Counted from the first letter of the stretch, positions 9,409 through 20,676 are shown. The stretch: 53,175 nucleotides of DNA from an uncultured Pseudoflavonifractor sp. (GCA_947577065.1 CANPTT010000014.1:1-53175); one strand, 5' to 3'. Notes: generated by a model not told the origin, from the sequence alone. Translations and numbers: made by a program.

Positions 9409-10251
9409 CTACGGGTTTACAAACTCCAGGATCCGCGGCCCCTGGGCATATCCCATGTGGTAGAGCCGTTCTACGGCCTCCTTGTCCTTGGTGAGGGTCC
9501 CCATGCCGCCAATGTCCGAGGGGCCTACCAACAGGGCCGTGCCCGCTTTCTCCAGTTCCTTTATCGCCTCAATATCCAGGTTGTACCGGACGCTGCGGCG
9601 GAGAAGGGCGGCGTAGGCCAGGGGCCAACGGCTCATGGCCTTCTCCATCACCTCCCGGTGGTCCAGCAGGGGCCTCAGATACTCCACCGGCCTTGTCAGC
9701 AGGACCACCAACCTGTCACAGCCCTGCTCCATTGCCCGTTTGTAGGGCACCGGGTCGGCTATGCCCCCGTCAAAGCCCAGCCGGTCTTTCAGGGGATAAG
9801 GCCGGCAGGCTCCGGGCACGCAGCAGGAGGCTTTGATCGGGTCAAAATTCCCGTCCCGCAGCTCCTCCTTGTCATAGTACACCGCCTCTCCCGTCAAAGC
9901 GTCGGTGACCACCAGCTCATAGCGGGCGGAGCTTTGATTAAAGGCGTCCAGGTCCACCGGATCCTCTCCGCCGGGACCGGAGAGAAAGGTATAGGGGTAG
10001 TCCAGGTTGATATAGGATCCGGTGCGGAGCATATTGTGCATGGACATATACTCCCGGCGGAAAGCGTAATCCAGATAAAAGCGCAGGTTTCTTCCCCGCT
10101 GCCGGGCCAGGTAGGTGACCATGTTTCCGCTGCCTGCCGATACTCCGATGAGGTAGTCAAAGGGCTGGATGCCCTGATCGTTAAAATAGTCGTAGATCCC
10201 GGCGGTGAAGGAGCCCCGCATCCCGCCGCCCACGTCAATGATGCCTAACAT
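9409..10251 (-). CDS. patatin-like phospholipase family protein
   Basis: Predicted cytoplasmic acyl hydrolase of the patatin fold, YjjU-like subgroup. Seen: the glycine-rich oxyanion-hole motif DVGGGMRG at residues 6-13, the nucleophile elbow GVSAGSG with Ser38, and the catalytic DGG motif at Asp161 (RLGFDGGIADP), so the Ser-Asp dyad is complete. No signal peptide. 280 aa is typical. AAGGAGATAT precedes the start. It lies downstream of the DAK gene and a strong hairpin, so read-through or a weak own promoter must supply transcripts. The natural lipid substrate is unknown. Confidence 0.87.
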   Translation of the reverse strand: MLGIIDVGGGMRGSFTAGIYDYFNDQGIQPFDYLIGVSAGSGNMVTYLARQRGRNLRFYLDYAFRREYMSMHNMLRTGSYINLDYPYTFLSGPGGEDPVDLDAFNQSSARYELVVTDALTGEAVYYDKEELRDGNFDPIKASCCVPGACRPYPLKDRLGFDGGIADPVPYKRAMEQGCDRLVVLLTRPVEYLRPLLDHREVMEKAMSRWPLAYAALLRRSVRYNLDIEAIKELEKAGTALLVGPSDIGGMGTLTKDKEAVERLYHMGYAQGPRILEFVNP

Positions 10252-10273
10252 TTCATATCTCCTTATCCTAATT

Positions 10274-10305
10274 AAAAAGGCTTCCCCGAAAGGGGAAGCC
10301 TTTTG
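10274..10305 (-). terminator. terminator after the Asp23-DAK operon
   Basis: A 13-bp perfect stem AAAAGGCTTCCCC (10275-10287) pairs with GGGGAAGCCTTTT (10292-10304). The minus-strand exit is TTTTTAATT, directly after the DAK stop. Confidence 0.85.
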
Positions 10306-10309
10306 GGGA

Positions 10310-11992
10310 TCACTCCGCCGAGATCATGTAGTAATACACCGGCTGTCCTCCGGCGAGCATGGTGATCTCCGCCTTGGGACAGGCGGCGGTGAAGAGCTTT
10401 AAGGTCTTCTCCGCGTCGGACTCCTTCACGTCCTCGCCGTAGTAGATGTTGATAAATTCGGCGTTTTGGAAGGTGTCCTCCTTGGCTAGCTTTTTCAACA
10501 GTTTCTCCTGGTTCTTCTGGGTGTCGAAAAGCTGACCGTTGAGGAGGGCCATGTGGTCCCCGTGTTTGATGGCAAAGCCCCCAAAATCACTGTCCCGGGC
10601 GGCGTAGGTCACCTCGGCGGTGGACACGCCGCTCATGGCCTCGGTCATAGCGGCCATATTGGTCTCCACATCGGCGTCCGGATCCATGACCAGCAGTGTG
10701 GCAATGCCCTGGGGCACCGTCTTGCTGGGGATCACCACCACCTCCTTGCCCTCGGCAAGGCCCTTGCACTGCTCGGCAGCCATAATAATGTTTTTGTTGT
10801 TGGGGAGCACAAAGACCACCTCGGCGGGGGTGGCGTTGATCTGCCGCAGGATATCCTCGGTGGAGGGGTTCATGGTCTGCCCTCCGCTGATGACTCCATC
10901 CACCCCCAGGTCCTTGAAGACGGCGGCCAGTCCCTGGCCGGCGGCGACAGCCACCATACCGTATCTCTTTTCCGGCGCGGCAATGACCGGCTGCGAGTTT
11001 TCCAGCTGCTCCTCCACCTCGTCCAGGTCGTCGGTGGACTGAACGTGCTTTCCGGCAGCCAGATCCTCGGCCTGGGTGCGCATGTTTTCGATCTTCGCCA
11101 GCTCCAGAATGCCGTACTTGGCGCTCTCGGTGAGGGCCGCTCCCGGGGTGTCGGTGTGGACATGGACCTTGAACTCCTCGTCGCTCTCCCCGATGACCAA
11201 ACTATCACCAATGCTGTTAAGGTAGGCGCGGAAGGGCTCCAGATTCACGTTCTCCTTCTCCTTACGGACAATGAAGACCGTGTCATAGGTAAAGGTGATG
11301 TCCTCGTCCCCAAGGGTGGCAAAGTCGGCGCCGGACTTCTTCTTGGCCGTGGGAACCACGGCGCCCTCGGGCATAGGCTTTTCCTGTATCTCGTCCAGCA
11401 TTCCCTGAAGAATGACCAAAAAGCCCTTTCCGCCCGAGTCCACCACTCCGGCCTTCTTCAGGACCGGGTTTTGCTCTGTGGTGTGCTCCAGGGCCACAAG
11501 ACCCTCCTGCAGGGCCTTTTCCAGAACATACTCCACGCCGCTGTCCTCCCGGGCCGCGGCGGCCGCGGCGGCGGCCGTCATGCGGGAGACGGTGAGAATG
11601 GTGCCCTCGGCAGGCTTCATCACGGCCTTGTAGGCGGCAGCCACGCCAAAGTCGAGCGCGATGGCAAAATCCCGACCGTCAATGGTCTCCTTCTCTTTTA
11701 CCGCTTTGGCAAACCCCCGGAAAAGGAGGGAGAGAATGACCCCGGAATTGCCCCGAGCGCCCCGCAGCAGGGCGTTGGCCGTAGCGTTTGCGGCGACGCC
11801 GACGGCGGAGTGGGCTTTTTTTCCCATCTCCTCAGCGGCGGCGCCCATGGTCATGGACATATTGGTGCCTGTATCCCCGTCGGGGACGGGGAAGACATTG
11901 AGCTCGTTGATCTCCTGCTTCCGGGCGTTGATACAGGCCGAGCCGTGGACGATCATGCGGGCAAACAGGGCCCCATCGATAGTTGTAATCAT
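10310..11992 (-). CDS. DAK2 domain fusion protein YloV / fatty-acid kinase catalytic subunit-like
   Basis: Related to FakA, which phosphorylates fatty acids held by a FakB (DegV) carrier. Seen: the N-terminal DAK2 (dihydroxyacetone-kinase-like) domain with NVFPVPDGDTGTNMSMTM, which binds ATP-magnesium in this family, and GARGNSGVILSLLFRGF; a middle domain; and a C-terminal domain with VISGGQTMNPSTEDIL and VFVLPNNKNIIMAAEQ characteristic of YloV. 560 aa is normal. It starts 17 bases after the Asp23-family stop, the standard yloU-yloV pairing. No FakB/DegV gene is visible in this window. Confidence 0.92.
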   Translation of the reverse strand: MITTIDGALFARMIVHGSACINARKQEINELNVFPVPDGDTGTNMSMTMGAAAEEMGKKAHSAVGVAANATANALLRGARGNSGVILSLLFRGFAKAVKEKETIDGRDFAIALDFGVAAAYKAVMKPAEGTILTVSRMTAAAAAAAAREDSGVEYVLEKALQEGLVALEHTTEQNPVLKKAGVVDSGGKGFLVILQGMLDEIQEKPMPEGAVVPTAKKKSGADFATLGDEDITFTYDTVFIVRKEKENVNLEPFRAYLNSIGDSLVIGESDEEFKVHVHTDTPGAALTESAKYGILELAKIENMRTQAEDLAAGKHVQSTDDLDEVEEQLENSQPVIAAPEKRYGMVAVAAGQGLAAVFKDLGVDGVISGGQTMNPSTEDILRQINATPAEVVFVLPNNKNIIMAAEQCKGLAEGKEVVVIPSKTVPQGIATLLVMDPDADVETNMAAMTEAMSGVSTAEVTYAARDSDFGGFAIKHGDHMALLNGQLFDTQKNQEKLLKKLAKEDTFQNAEFINIYYGEDVKESDAEKTLKLFTAACPKAEITMLAGGQPVYYYMISAE

Positions 11993-12009
11993 GGTGTCGT
12001 CCCTCCTCC

Positions 12010-12360
12010 TCAGCCGATGACCATGAAGTCCACAAATACGTCTACATTGCGGACCTCCACGCCGGTGGCCCGGCTGACGTTATATTTCACTTCGCTCATA
12101 ATAGACCGGCTTACCGCCATCAGGTTTACCCCGTTGTCCACAATGATGTGGAGTTCCAGCGAGATGGACCCGTCCTCATGGTAGGTGACCTTGACTCCCT
12201 TGGACATGGATTCCCGGCGAAGCAGGTGAACAAGGCCGTCCGTGGTAGAGCGAATGGCCATACCCTTCACACCGTAGCAGTTGGTGGCGGCGGCGCCGGT
12301 AATATTGCTGAAGACGTCGCTGCTGATGGTGATGGTTCCTTTTTCCGTTTGCAGCTTCAT
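12010..12360 (-). CDS. Asp23/Gls24 family (YloU-like) protein
   Basis: Small cytoplasmic alkaline-shock-type protein; family members lie near the membrane and are linked to envelope stress, but exact function is open. Seen: 116 aa with GTITISSDVFSNITGAAA at the N-terminus and the typical alternating segment SISLELHIIVDNGVNLMAVS. The chosen start (MKLQTEKG) has GGAAAGGAAGG upstream; the longer open frame upstream crosses the promoter and is rejected. Co-transcribed with the DAK2/YloV gene. Confidence 0.9.
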   Translation of the reverse strand: MKLQTEKGTITISSDVFSNITGAAATNCYGVKGMAIRSTTDGLVHLLRRESMSKGVKVTYHEDGSISLELHIIVDNGVNLMAVSRSIMSEVKYNVSRATGVEVRNVDVFVDFMVIG

Positions 12361-12414
12361 ATGGAAAACCTTCCTTTCCGAACACAAAGCATTTTCTTCC
12401 ATTCTATTGACCCT

Positions 12415-12443
12415 ATTGTATTCTATTTTGGCCGAAATTACAA
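12415..12443 (-). promoter_or_regulatory. promoter of the Asp23-DAK operon
   Basis: Minus strand TTGTAA (12438-12443), 17-base spacer, TACAAT (12415-12420). Confidence 0.65.
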
Positions 12444-12465
12444 GGGAAAAAGTGGCGGAAAACAA

Positions 12466-12494
12466 TTGTAATTTCCATTGAAATCGTGTAAACT
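12466..12494 (+). promoter_or_regulatory. promoter of the small membrane protein gene
   Basis: TTGTAA (12466-12471), 17-base spacer, TAAACT (12489-12494); divergent from the Asp23 promoter. Confidence 0.5.
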
Positions 12495-12528
12495 AAGGAT
12501 AACCATGTGAAAGGGGGGCAACGGGACC

Positions 12529-12714
12529 ATGAAGATCGCCCGTTTTGTACTGAAGATCGTCGCCACTTGTCTGGCCGCGGCGGCGGCCGTCTGCTGCGTC
12601 ATCGCCTACTGGGACAAGATCACCGAGTGCGTCCACGGCATTGGCAAGGCCCTGGGCCTGAAATGCTGCCAGTATCCCTCGGAGTACGACGACTACGCCG
12701 ACTGGGACGAATAA
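12529..12714 (+). CDS. small membrane protein of unknown function
   Basis: 61 aa. Seen: a short basic N-terminus (MKIARFVLK), one hydrophobic segment at about residues 8-27 rich in Ala/Val/Cys, then a soluble part with two adjacent cysteines (LKCCQYPSEYDDYADWDE) and an acidic end. AAAGGGGGG precedes the ATG, there is a plausible promoter at 12466, and a strong terminator follows, so it reads as a real one-gene unit. No family recognised; it may be a signal-anchor or exported small protein. Divergent from the Asp23-DAK operon. Confidence 0.65.
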   Translation: MKIARFVLKIVATCLAAAAAVCCVIAYWDKITECVHGIGKALGLKCCQYPSEYDDYADWDE

Positions 12715-12724
12715 GTGAAAGATG

Positions 12725-12761
12725 AAAAACAGCGGAGCGGGAAATTCCCGCTCCGCTGTTT

Positions 12762-12763
<2 letters not shown>
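12725..12763. terminator. bidirectional terminator
   Basis: A near-perfect inverted repeat AAAAACAGCGGAGCGGGAA / TTCCCGCTCCGCTGTTTTT spans 12725-12763, with T runs in both directions, between the small + gene and the convergent glycosidase. Confidence 0.88.
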
Positions 12764-15606
<2,843 letters not shown>

Positions 15607-15673
15607 TCCAAATTCTCCTCTCAAAACAATCATTTATCTCCCCCGGAGCGCGCGTTCCCCGGAAAAAATACCA

Positions 15674-15765
15674 ACAAAAAACCTCCCAACAAGACAGCGC
15701 ACAGCATTCCTGTACGCCCGTCCCGTGTGGGAGGTTATGCCCGCCTTTACTGGCGGTGACAGTCC
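15674..15765 (-). promoter_or_regulatory. ribonucleic antiterminator (RAT) and overlapping terminator before EIIBC
   Basis: Minus strand. RAT-like element 15733-15765: GGACTGTCACCGCC, a short loop, then GGCGGGCATAACC. Its 3' end overlaps the 5' arm AACCTCCCA of a terminator (arms 15728-15736 and 15680-15688) followed by TTTTTT. This is the arrangement recognised by BglG/LicT antiterminators. The RAT begins inside the antiterminator gene and spans its stop codon. Confidence 0.82.
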
Positions 15766-16586
15766 TCTTTGGCACACAGCCGGTTGATGTGGATCATGAG
15801 GTAAAGCTGCTCCTCGGTGGAGCATTGAATATCCAATGCCTTTTCCAAATATCCCTGTACGGCGGCCATCGTCCCGTAAATATCCGGGTAGTCCGCCTTC
15901 ATATGCTCATAGAGCTCATCCTCTCCGCCTCCGGTATAGAGGGCGGCCTCCCCGGCCCGCTTCATAAAGTACCGCAGATGCATGGAAAACCGGTAGCAGT
16001 CATAGCTTTCCCGGTCGATGGTCAGCCCCTGCCTCTCCTCCAGGATCCTCAGCACCTGCTCCAATAGCTCTTCAAACTCGGTGGTGGCGGTCTCGGCGGT
16101 ATACTGCTGGTAGTTGTTGATAAAGTGAAGGGCAATGCCCGTAGCCTCCTCCTTGGGGAGGTAGACCTTCAATTCCTCCTTCAGCCGCCTGAGGGTGTAT
16201 GTGCCGATCCGGAACTCCGTCTCATAAAGATTCTCGATCTCGTAGGCAAAAGGCATCTTCACTTGGATATTCTTCCTCTGCCGTTCAATGGCGAACTGGA
16301 TGTGGTCGGTGAGGGAGAAGGCGAAGTTGCTGGGGATGGGCTTGCCCGAGATCTTCTGGGCATACCGGATCACCTCCTGGGCGATGCGGAACACCCTGTC
16401 GTCCATCTCGGCGATCATGGAGATGAGTTGGGGATCCACATGGTAATAGGTGGCGTCCAGCTTCTCCAAGTCCACCTCGCAGGGAAACTGCCCAAAGCCG
16501 ATGCCCCTGCCATAGGCGATCATCTCCACCCCGTTGCTGTCCAGGCACAGGGCGAAATTATTGTTGATCTTTTTTACCGCCCGCAA
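15747..16586 (-). CDS. licT: BglG/LicT-family transcription antiterminator
   Basis: RNA-binding antiterminator controlling the PTS operon. Domains: CAT RNA-binding domain at about residues 1-57 (KKINNNFALCLDSNG, GRGIGFGQ), PRD1 at about 65-170, PRD2 at about 172-279. All four histidines expected as PTS phosphorylation targets can be placed: His95 (SLTDHIQFA), His154 (ALHFINN), His203 (SMHLRYF) and His266 (MIHINRL). By family knowledge, HPr phosphorylates PRD2 to activate and EIIB phosphorylates PRD1 to inhibit. 279 aa is normal. Its own mRNA carries a RAT/terminator at 16606-16677, so it autoregulates by the same switch. Confidence 0.94.
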   Translation of the reverse strand: MRAVKKINNNFALCLDSNGVEMIAYGRGIGFGQFPCEVDLEKLDATYYHVDPQLISMIAEMDDRVFRIAQEVIRYAQKISGKPIPSNFAFSLTDHIQFAIERQRKNIQVKMPFAYEIENLYETEFRIGTYTLRRLKEELKVYLPKEEATGIALHFINNYQQYTAETATTEFEELLEQVLRILEERQGLTIDRESYDCYRFSMHLRYFMKRAGEAALYTGGGEDELYEHMKADYPDIYGTMAAVQGYLEKALDIQCSTEEQLYLMIHINRLCAKEDCHRQ

Positions 16587-16605
16587 CCCCTCACCCCCAG
16601 CGGAT

Positions 16606-16677
16606 AAAAAAACACCTCAAGAGCATACCGACGCAAAGCAATGCGACAAGGTAATGCCTCCCGAGGAGTGACAGTCC
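16606..16677 (-). promoter_or_regulatory. RAT and terminator in the antiterminator leader
   Basis: Minus strand. RAT at 16650-16677: GGACTGTCACTCC followed by GGGAGGCATTACC, close to the classical GGATTGTTACTG…GGCAAAACC layout. The 3' part forms one arm of a hairpin (with GGTATGCTC, 16621-16629) that precedes TTTTTTT (16606-16612). Read-through requires antitermination. Confidence 0.8.
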
Positions 16678-16692
16678 TTATTTCTGTTCTTT

Positions 16693-16721
16693 ATTATACC
16701 ATCCATTCCTCCCTCTGTCCA
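16693..16721 (-). promoter_or_regulatory. promoter of the beta-glucoside operon
   Basis: Minus strand TGGACA (16716-16721), 17-base spacer, TATAAT (16693-16698), just upstream of the first RAT. No clear cre site was identified by eye. Confidence 0.7.
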
Positions 16722-16796
16722 TTGTAACATATTGCGATTTCCTCCCTATATTTTTGTGCACATTGCTGTAAAGCGTCCCCTGAAAGGGGCCGCTCT

Positions 16797-17708
16797 CTAT
16801 CCTCTCTTCTGAAAATAGGTCTCCAGCTCCTGGCTCAAAAAAGAACAGAATAGCTCCGTCCCCACCCTTCCGGCCCCCTGTTCCGGGTAGAGCAGGACCA
16901 GTTCCATTTCATATCCGGACAGCAGGGCTGAACGGATGGGCCGGGAACCCAGCTCCCCCTCCATCAGAATGTCGAAACCCGCCGCCAGCCCGTTCTGGAT
17001 CTGGTAGAAGGCGTCGATGGCGTTGGGGACCATCCGGTAGTCCAGCTTTATCCCCCTCTCCCCACAATCCCGCCACAGGGGCTCGATAAACTCCTCAGGG
17101 CTCCCCATCCCCACACAGGAAAGCCCCGCCAGCTCCTTTATCTCCAGGCTCAGCTCCTTTTCCGGCCGGTCAAACAGGGGAAAGCCCTCCCCAAAGTCTA
17201 AGACCGCCGGAAACCGTTTCAGAATCCACTGGGAGCACCCCGGCCTCCGGCGGGGCATCTGGAGAATACAGCCGCAGTCCGCCTCCCCGGTTTCCACCTC
17301 CCGGATCACCTGGTCCATATTCCGCCGGACCGTCTCCAGAACGATATGGGGAAACTGCGTCCGGAAGCGGTGGAAGATCCCCTCCATATCGGGCAGCAAA
17401 AAGGGAAACAGGCTCTCCGCAAAGGCCACCCGGATCCGGGTCTCCCGCTGAGCCAGCTCCCGGACCTCCCCCCACACCCGGTCAAACTCCCGGACCAGCT
17501 TCCCCCCGGACAGGGCCAGGTAGGTCCCGCACTCGGTGAGAGACAGGTGGTTGCGCTCATTGTGGAACAGGGGAACTCCCAGCTCCCGCTCTATGGCGGC
17601 TATGGCCTGCCGCAGGGATTGCCGGGTGATGAACAGGCTCTCCGCCGCCCGGGTGTAGTTTAAGGTCTCCGCCGTTTTCAGGAAATACCGAAGCTGGGTA
17701 ATATCCAT
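16797..17708 (-). CDS. LysR-family transcriptional regulator
   Basis: 303 aa. Seen: N-terminal winged helix-turn-helix (MDITQLRYFLKTAETLNYTR, AAESLFITRQSLRQAIAAIE, LGVPLFHNERNHLSLTECG) and a C-terminal effector-binding domain from about residue 90. Divergent from the exported FMN/FAD reductase gene with promoters overlapping in the 147-bp gap, the usual sign that it controls that neighbour and itself. The ligand is unknown; it may be the electron acceptor of the reductase. Confidence 0.92.
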   Translation of the reverse strand: MDITQLRYFLKTAETLNYTRAAESLFITRQSLRQAIAAIERELGVPLFHNERNHLSLTECGTYLALSGGKLVREFDRVWGEVRELAQRETRIRVAFAESLFPFLLPDMEGIFHRFRTQFPHIVLETVRRNMDQVIREVETGEADCGCILQMPRRRPGCSQWILKRFPAVLDFGEGFPLFDRPEKELSLEIKELAGLSCVGMGSPEEFIEPLWRDCGERGIKLDYRMVPNAIDAFYQIQNGLAAGFDILMEGELGSRPIRSALLSGYEMELVLLYPEQGAGRVGTELFCSFLSQELETYFQKRG

Positions 17709-17744
17709 GGCTCCTCCCCCTAAAACGCAGGCTTAACCTGCGGA

Positions 17745-17793
17745 TATAGACAAATTATATCTCCTTTTCAGTAAAAAGTAAAGCTGTTATGAT
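17745..17793. promoter_or_regulatory. divergent promoters between LysR and the flavoprotein reductase
   Basis: Minus: TTTACT (17777-17782), 17-base spacer, TATAAT (17754-17759) for LysR. Plus: TTTTCA (17765-17770), 17-base spacer, TATGAT (17788-17793) for the reductase; the weak -35 suits an activator. The LysR initial region contains TATAGACAAATTATAT (17745-17760), a 16-mer also present at 40186-40201. A small hairpin (CGCAGG/CCTGCG) lies in the LysR leader. Confidence 0.55.
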
Positions 17794-17854
17794 ATTGACA
17801 AAGAGCGGGAACCCCTGCCGCCGCAAAGAAAATAAGGGGTAAGGAGGAAACGAT

Positions 17855-19855
17855 ATGAGTGAAAAAAAGAAGCAGCTCAGCCGCCGGGATTTTCTGAAGG
17901 GGGCTGCCGGGGCCGCGGGCGTCGCCGCCCTGGGGATGCTGGCGGGCTGTAAGCAGGACGCCCCCACCCCTACCGCTGAGGGAACGGGGGCCGAGAAGGT
18001 CTATACCCCCGGTACATATACTGCCAGCGCCCAGGGGATGGAGAGCGCCGTCACCGTCACCATTGAGGTGGATGAAAGCAAGATCCTGTCCGCCACGGTG
18101 GATACCGCTGGGGAGACCGTTGGACTGGGCGCCCCTACCGGCGAGAAACTGGCCCAGGAGATCCTGGATAAGCAGAGCATCGATATCGACGGCGTATCCG
18201 GGGCAACGGTCACCTCCAAGGCCGCCAAGACCGCGCTGGAGGACTGTATCGCCCAGGCCAAGGGCATTGATGTGAACCTTTTGCGTGGGGAGAACAATGA
18301 CCCTGGGCAGAGTTCCGCCGACTGGCTGGGCGAGGCTCCCGAGATCAAGGACAGCGAAGTGGTCAAGACCATCGATACCGATGTTCTGGTCATCGGTGCG
18401 GGTACCGCCGGTCTGTTTGCCGCCGCCGCCGCTGTGGAGGAGGGGGCCAAGACCATTCTCATTGAGAAATTTGGGAAGGACTATGGCGGTTCCGGTATCC
18501 GGGATACCCTGGCTGGTCTGGGGAGCCGTCAGCAGATCGCCCACAAGGATAACCCCGACAAGTTTGACGTGTTTACCGAGATGTACCGCCAATCCAACGG
18601 CTATGGCGACCAGCGGCTCTACAAGGTCTGGGCGGAGCATTCCGGCGAGACCATGGACTGGTATGAGGACCGTCTGGGCGAGAAGGGTCTCCACTTTATC
18701 CATGAGGTGGACGACCACTCCCGCGACGTCCGTCATCCCATCTATGACGTGGGCCATTCGGTTCAAGGCAGCGAGACTCAGGGTGAGTCCAGTGTGGCCT
18801 CCAACGTCATCAAGGAGTATGCCGAGGGCTTGGGGCTGGAGATCCATTACGACACTTCTCTTGTGAAACTGATCAAGGACGGCGGAAAGGTCACTGGCGT
18901 CTACGCCAAGACCGCCGAGGGCTATGTCCGGTATAACGCCGGAAAGGGGATCATTGTCTGCACCGGCGGCTACAGCCTCAACATGGATATGATGAAGGCC
19001 CTTCAGCCCGAGACGGTAAAGATGACCAATATCAACTACTCCTTCCCCGGCAGCAAGGGGGACGGCATCAAGGCCTGCCTGTGGGCTGGCGCCGCCATGG
19101 ACGAGGTTCACGCCAGCGTGCTCTTTGACCGGGGCGGGATCCCCCCCACGCAGGTGGGCTGCGAGGAGGAGGGCGTGCTGTTCTGGATGGGCTCCCAGCC
19201 TTTCCTGAAAGTGGGCCTGGACGGCAAGCGGTTCACCAACGAGTCCGGCTGCTATGACCATATCCTCCACGATGCCTTCAATCTTCCCGGCCACACCTAC
19301 GCCATGGTGTGGGACGCCGACTACGTGGAGGATATCAAACGGTTTGACACCCACGGTTGCAGCCGGCTCTTCCCCCATGAGAACGGGGCCGAGCCTGTGT
19401 TCACTTTGGAGCTTAACGAGATGCTCTTTACCAACCCCTATCGGGAAGCGGGTATCGTGGTGAAAGCCGACACCATCGAGGAACTGGCGGAGAAGCTGGG
19501 CCTTCCCGTGGAGCAGTTCAAAGCCACTGTGGACCGCTATAACGAGCTTTTCGATCAGCAGAAGGATGAGGACTTTGGAAAGGAGGCCTATCGGCTTTCC
19601 CAGCTTCGGAAGGCTCCCTTCGAGGGGATTCGCCTCAGCGGCGGCTACCTGATCAATACCATGGACGGCATCAAGATCGATGAGAACATGAATGCAGTGG
19701 ATACCGAGGGCAAGCCTATCGAGGGCCTCTATGTGGCCGGCGACTGTTCCGGCGGCTATTTTGCTACCAGCTATCCCAACCTGCTGGCAGGCTGCGCCGC
19801 CGGGCGGAGCGTTACCTTTGGACGCCGGGCCGGCAAGCTGGCAGCCCAGCGATAA
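17855..19855 (+). CDS. exported FMN-binding/FAD-dependent reductase (fumarate reductase/urocanate reductase-like)
   Basis: 666 aa. Seen: twin-arginine signal SRRDFLKG at residues 9-16, followed by a lipobox-like LAGC (Cys32), suggesting a Tat-exported lipoprotein. Then an FMN-binding domain with the covalent-flavin motif DGVSGATVTS (flavinylated Thr expected at 120), and an FAD-binding reductase domain starting DVLVIGAGTAGLFAA (GAGTAG 181-186) and ending with VAGDCSGGYFATSYPNLLAGCAAG. Family members (FrdA, UrdA and related) reduce unsaturated or enone acids outside the cytoplasmic membrane using electrons from flavin transfer systems. The substrate cannot be read from sequence. An AAGGAGGAAA ribosome site supports the start. 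Probably controlled by the divergent LysR protein. Confidence 0.9.
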   Translation: MSEKKKQLSRRDFLKGAAGAAGVAALGMLAGCKQDAPTPTAEGTGAEKVYTPGTYTASAQGMESAVTVTIEVDESKILSATVDTAGETVGLGAPTGEKLAQEILDKQSIDIDGVSGATVTSKAAKTALEDCIAQAKGIDVNLLRGENNDPGQSSADWLGEAPEIKDSEVVKTIDTDVLVIGAGTAGLFAAAAAVEEGAKTILIEKFGKDYGGSGIRDTLAGLGSRQQIAHKDNPDKFDVFTEMYRQSNGYGDQRLYKVWAEHSGETMDWYEDRLGEKGLHFIHEVDDHSRDVRHPIYDVGHSVQGSETQGESSVASNVIKEYAEGLGLEIHYDTSLVKLIKDGGKVTGVYAKTAEGYVRYNAGKGIIVCTGGYSLNMDMMKALQPETVKMTNINYSFPGSKGDGIKACLWAGAAMDEVHASVLFDRGGIPPTQVGCEEEGVLFWMGSQPFLKVGLDGKRFTNESGCYDHILHDAFNLPGHTYAMVWDADYVEDIKRFDTHGCSRLFPHENGAEPVFTLELNEMLFTNPYREAGIVVKADTIEELAEKLGLPVEQFKATVDRYNELFDQQKDEDFGKEAYRLSQLRKAPFEGIRLSGGYLINTMDGIKIDENMNAVDTEGKPIEGLYVAGDCSGGYFATSYPNLLAGCAAGRSVTFGRRAGKLAAQR

Positions 19856-19864
19856 GGAAAATAC

Positions 19865-19908
19865 AAATAAGACCCGGGGAGAGCGGCCGCTCTCCCCGGG
19901 TCTTATTT
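19865..19908. terminator. bidirectional palindromic terminator
   Basis: A perfect palindrome with arms of about 22 bases, centred on GCGGCCGC, is flanked by A/T runs on both sides. It serves both the reductase gene and convergent tatD, whose stop codon lies inside it. Confidence 0.88.
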
Positions 19909-20676
19909 GCGGAGCTTAAAAAAGCTTACGGCATTCTGAAAGGTGGCCTCCGCCGCCAGCTCGGTGGAAATACCCTTTACCTGGGCGATGGTCTCGGCCA
20001 CCCGGTAGACATAGCCGGAATCACAGCGCTTGCCCCGAAAGGGCTCGGGGGCCATATAGGGGGCGTCGGTCTCGATCATGATGCGCTCGAGCGGGGTGTC
20101 GGCGATGACCTCCAGGGCTCTTCTCGCCTTGGGAAAGGTCACATTGCCCGTAAAGGAGACGTGCCAGCCGAGCTCCACCATAGCTTTTGCGTCCTCAGGG
20201 GACAGGGCACAGCAGTGGAATACCCCCCGTGCCTTGGGGTGGGCCCGCACAATGTCCATCGTGTCTCTGTGAGCGTCCCGGTCGTGGACGATGGCGGGCA
20301 GGTCCAGCTCCTCCGACAGAGAGAGCTGGGCGTCAAAAAAATCCTGGGCTCTGGCTCGGTCCTCGGGGGTCTTGACCCAGTAATGATCCAGGCCGATCTC
20401 CCCCACAGCCACACATTTGGGGTGGGCGGCCATTTTTTTGATCTCCTCCAGGTCGGTCAGGGCCGCCCCCTCCAGGTTTTCCGGATGGAGTCCGGCGGCA
20501 AACCAGAGAAAGGGACAGCTTTCCGCCAGGGCCATGCTCTGCCGGGAGGACTCCAGGTCGCAGCCGGGGCAGACCACCCCTTCTACCCCCTTGCCGGGGA
20601 GGGTGGACAGCACCGCGTCCCGGTCCGGGGCAAAGGCGTCGTCATAGTAGTGGGCGTGAGAATCAAAAAGCCGCAT
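19903..20676 (-). CDS. tatD: TatD-family metal-dependent deoxyribonuclease/hydrolase
   Basis: TIM-barrel metallohydrolase; TatD relatives are 3'-5' DNases or tRNA/D-aminoacyl processing enzymes. Seen: HAH metal motif at His7 and His9 (FDSHAHYYDD), VAVGEIGLDHYW with the metal Glu, PAIVHDRDAH, FHCC, and the C-terminal Asp in MIETDAPYMAPE, so all metal ligands are present. 257 aa. The ATG at 20676 is chosen because GAGGTGAT lies 6 bases upstream; an in-frame GTG three codons earlier sits inside that ribosome site. Confidence 0.93.
   Translation of the reverse strand: MRLFDSHAHYYDDAFAPDRDAVLSTLPGKGVEGVVCPGCDLESSRQSMALAESCPFLWFAAGLHPENLEGAALTDLEEIKKMAAHPKCVAVGEIGLDHYWVKTPEDRARAQDFFDAQLSLSEELDLPAIVHDRDAHRDTMDIVRAHPKARGVFHCCALSPEDAKAMVELGWHVSFTGNVTFPKARRALEVIADTPLERIMIETDAPYMAPEPFRGKRCDSGYVYRVAETIAQVKGISTELAAEATFQNAVSFFKLRK

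Noticed and set aside
9322-9420. T-box riboswitch before proS
   Set aside because: The leader after the promoter is only about 30 bases; no specifier loop or T-box sequence.
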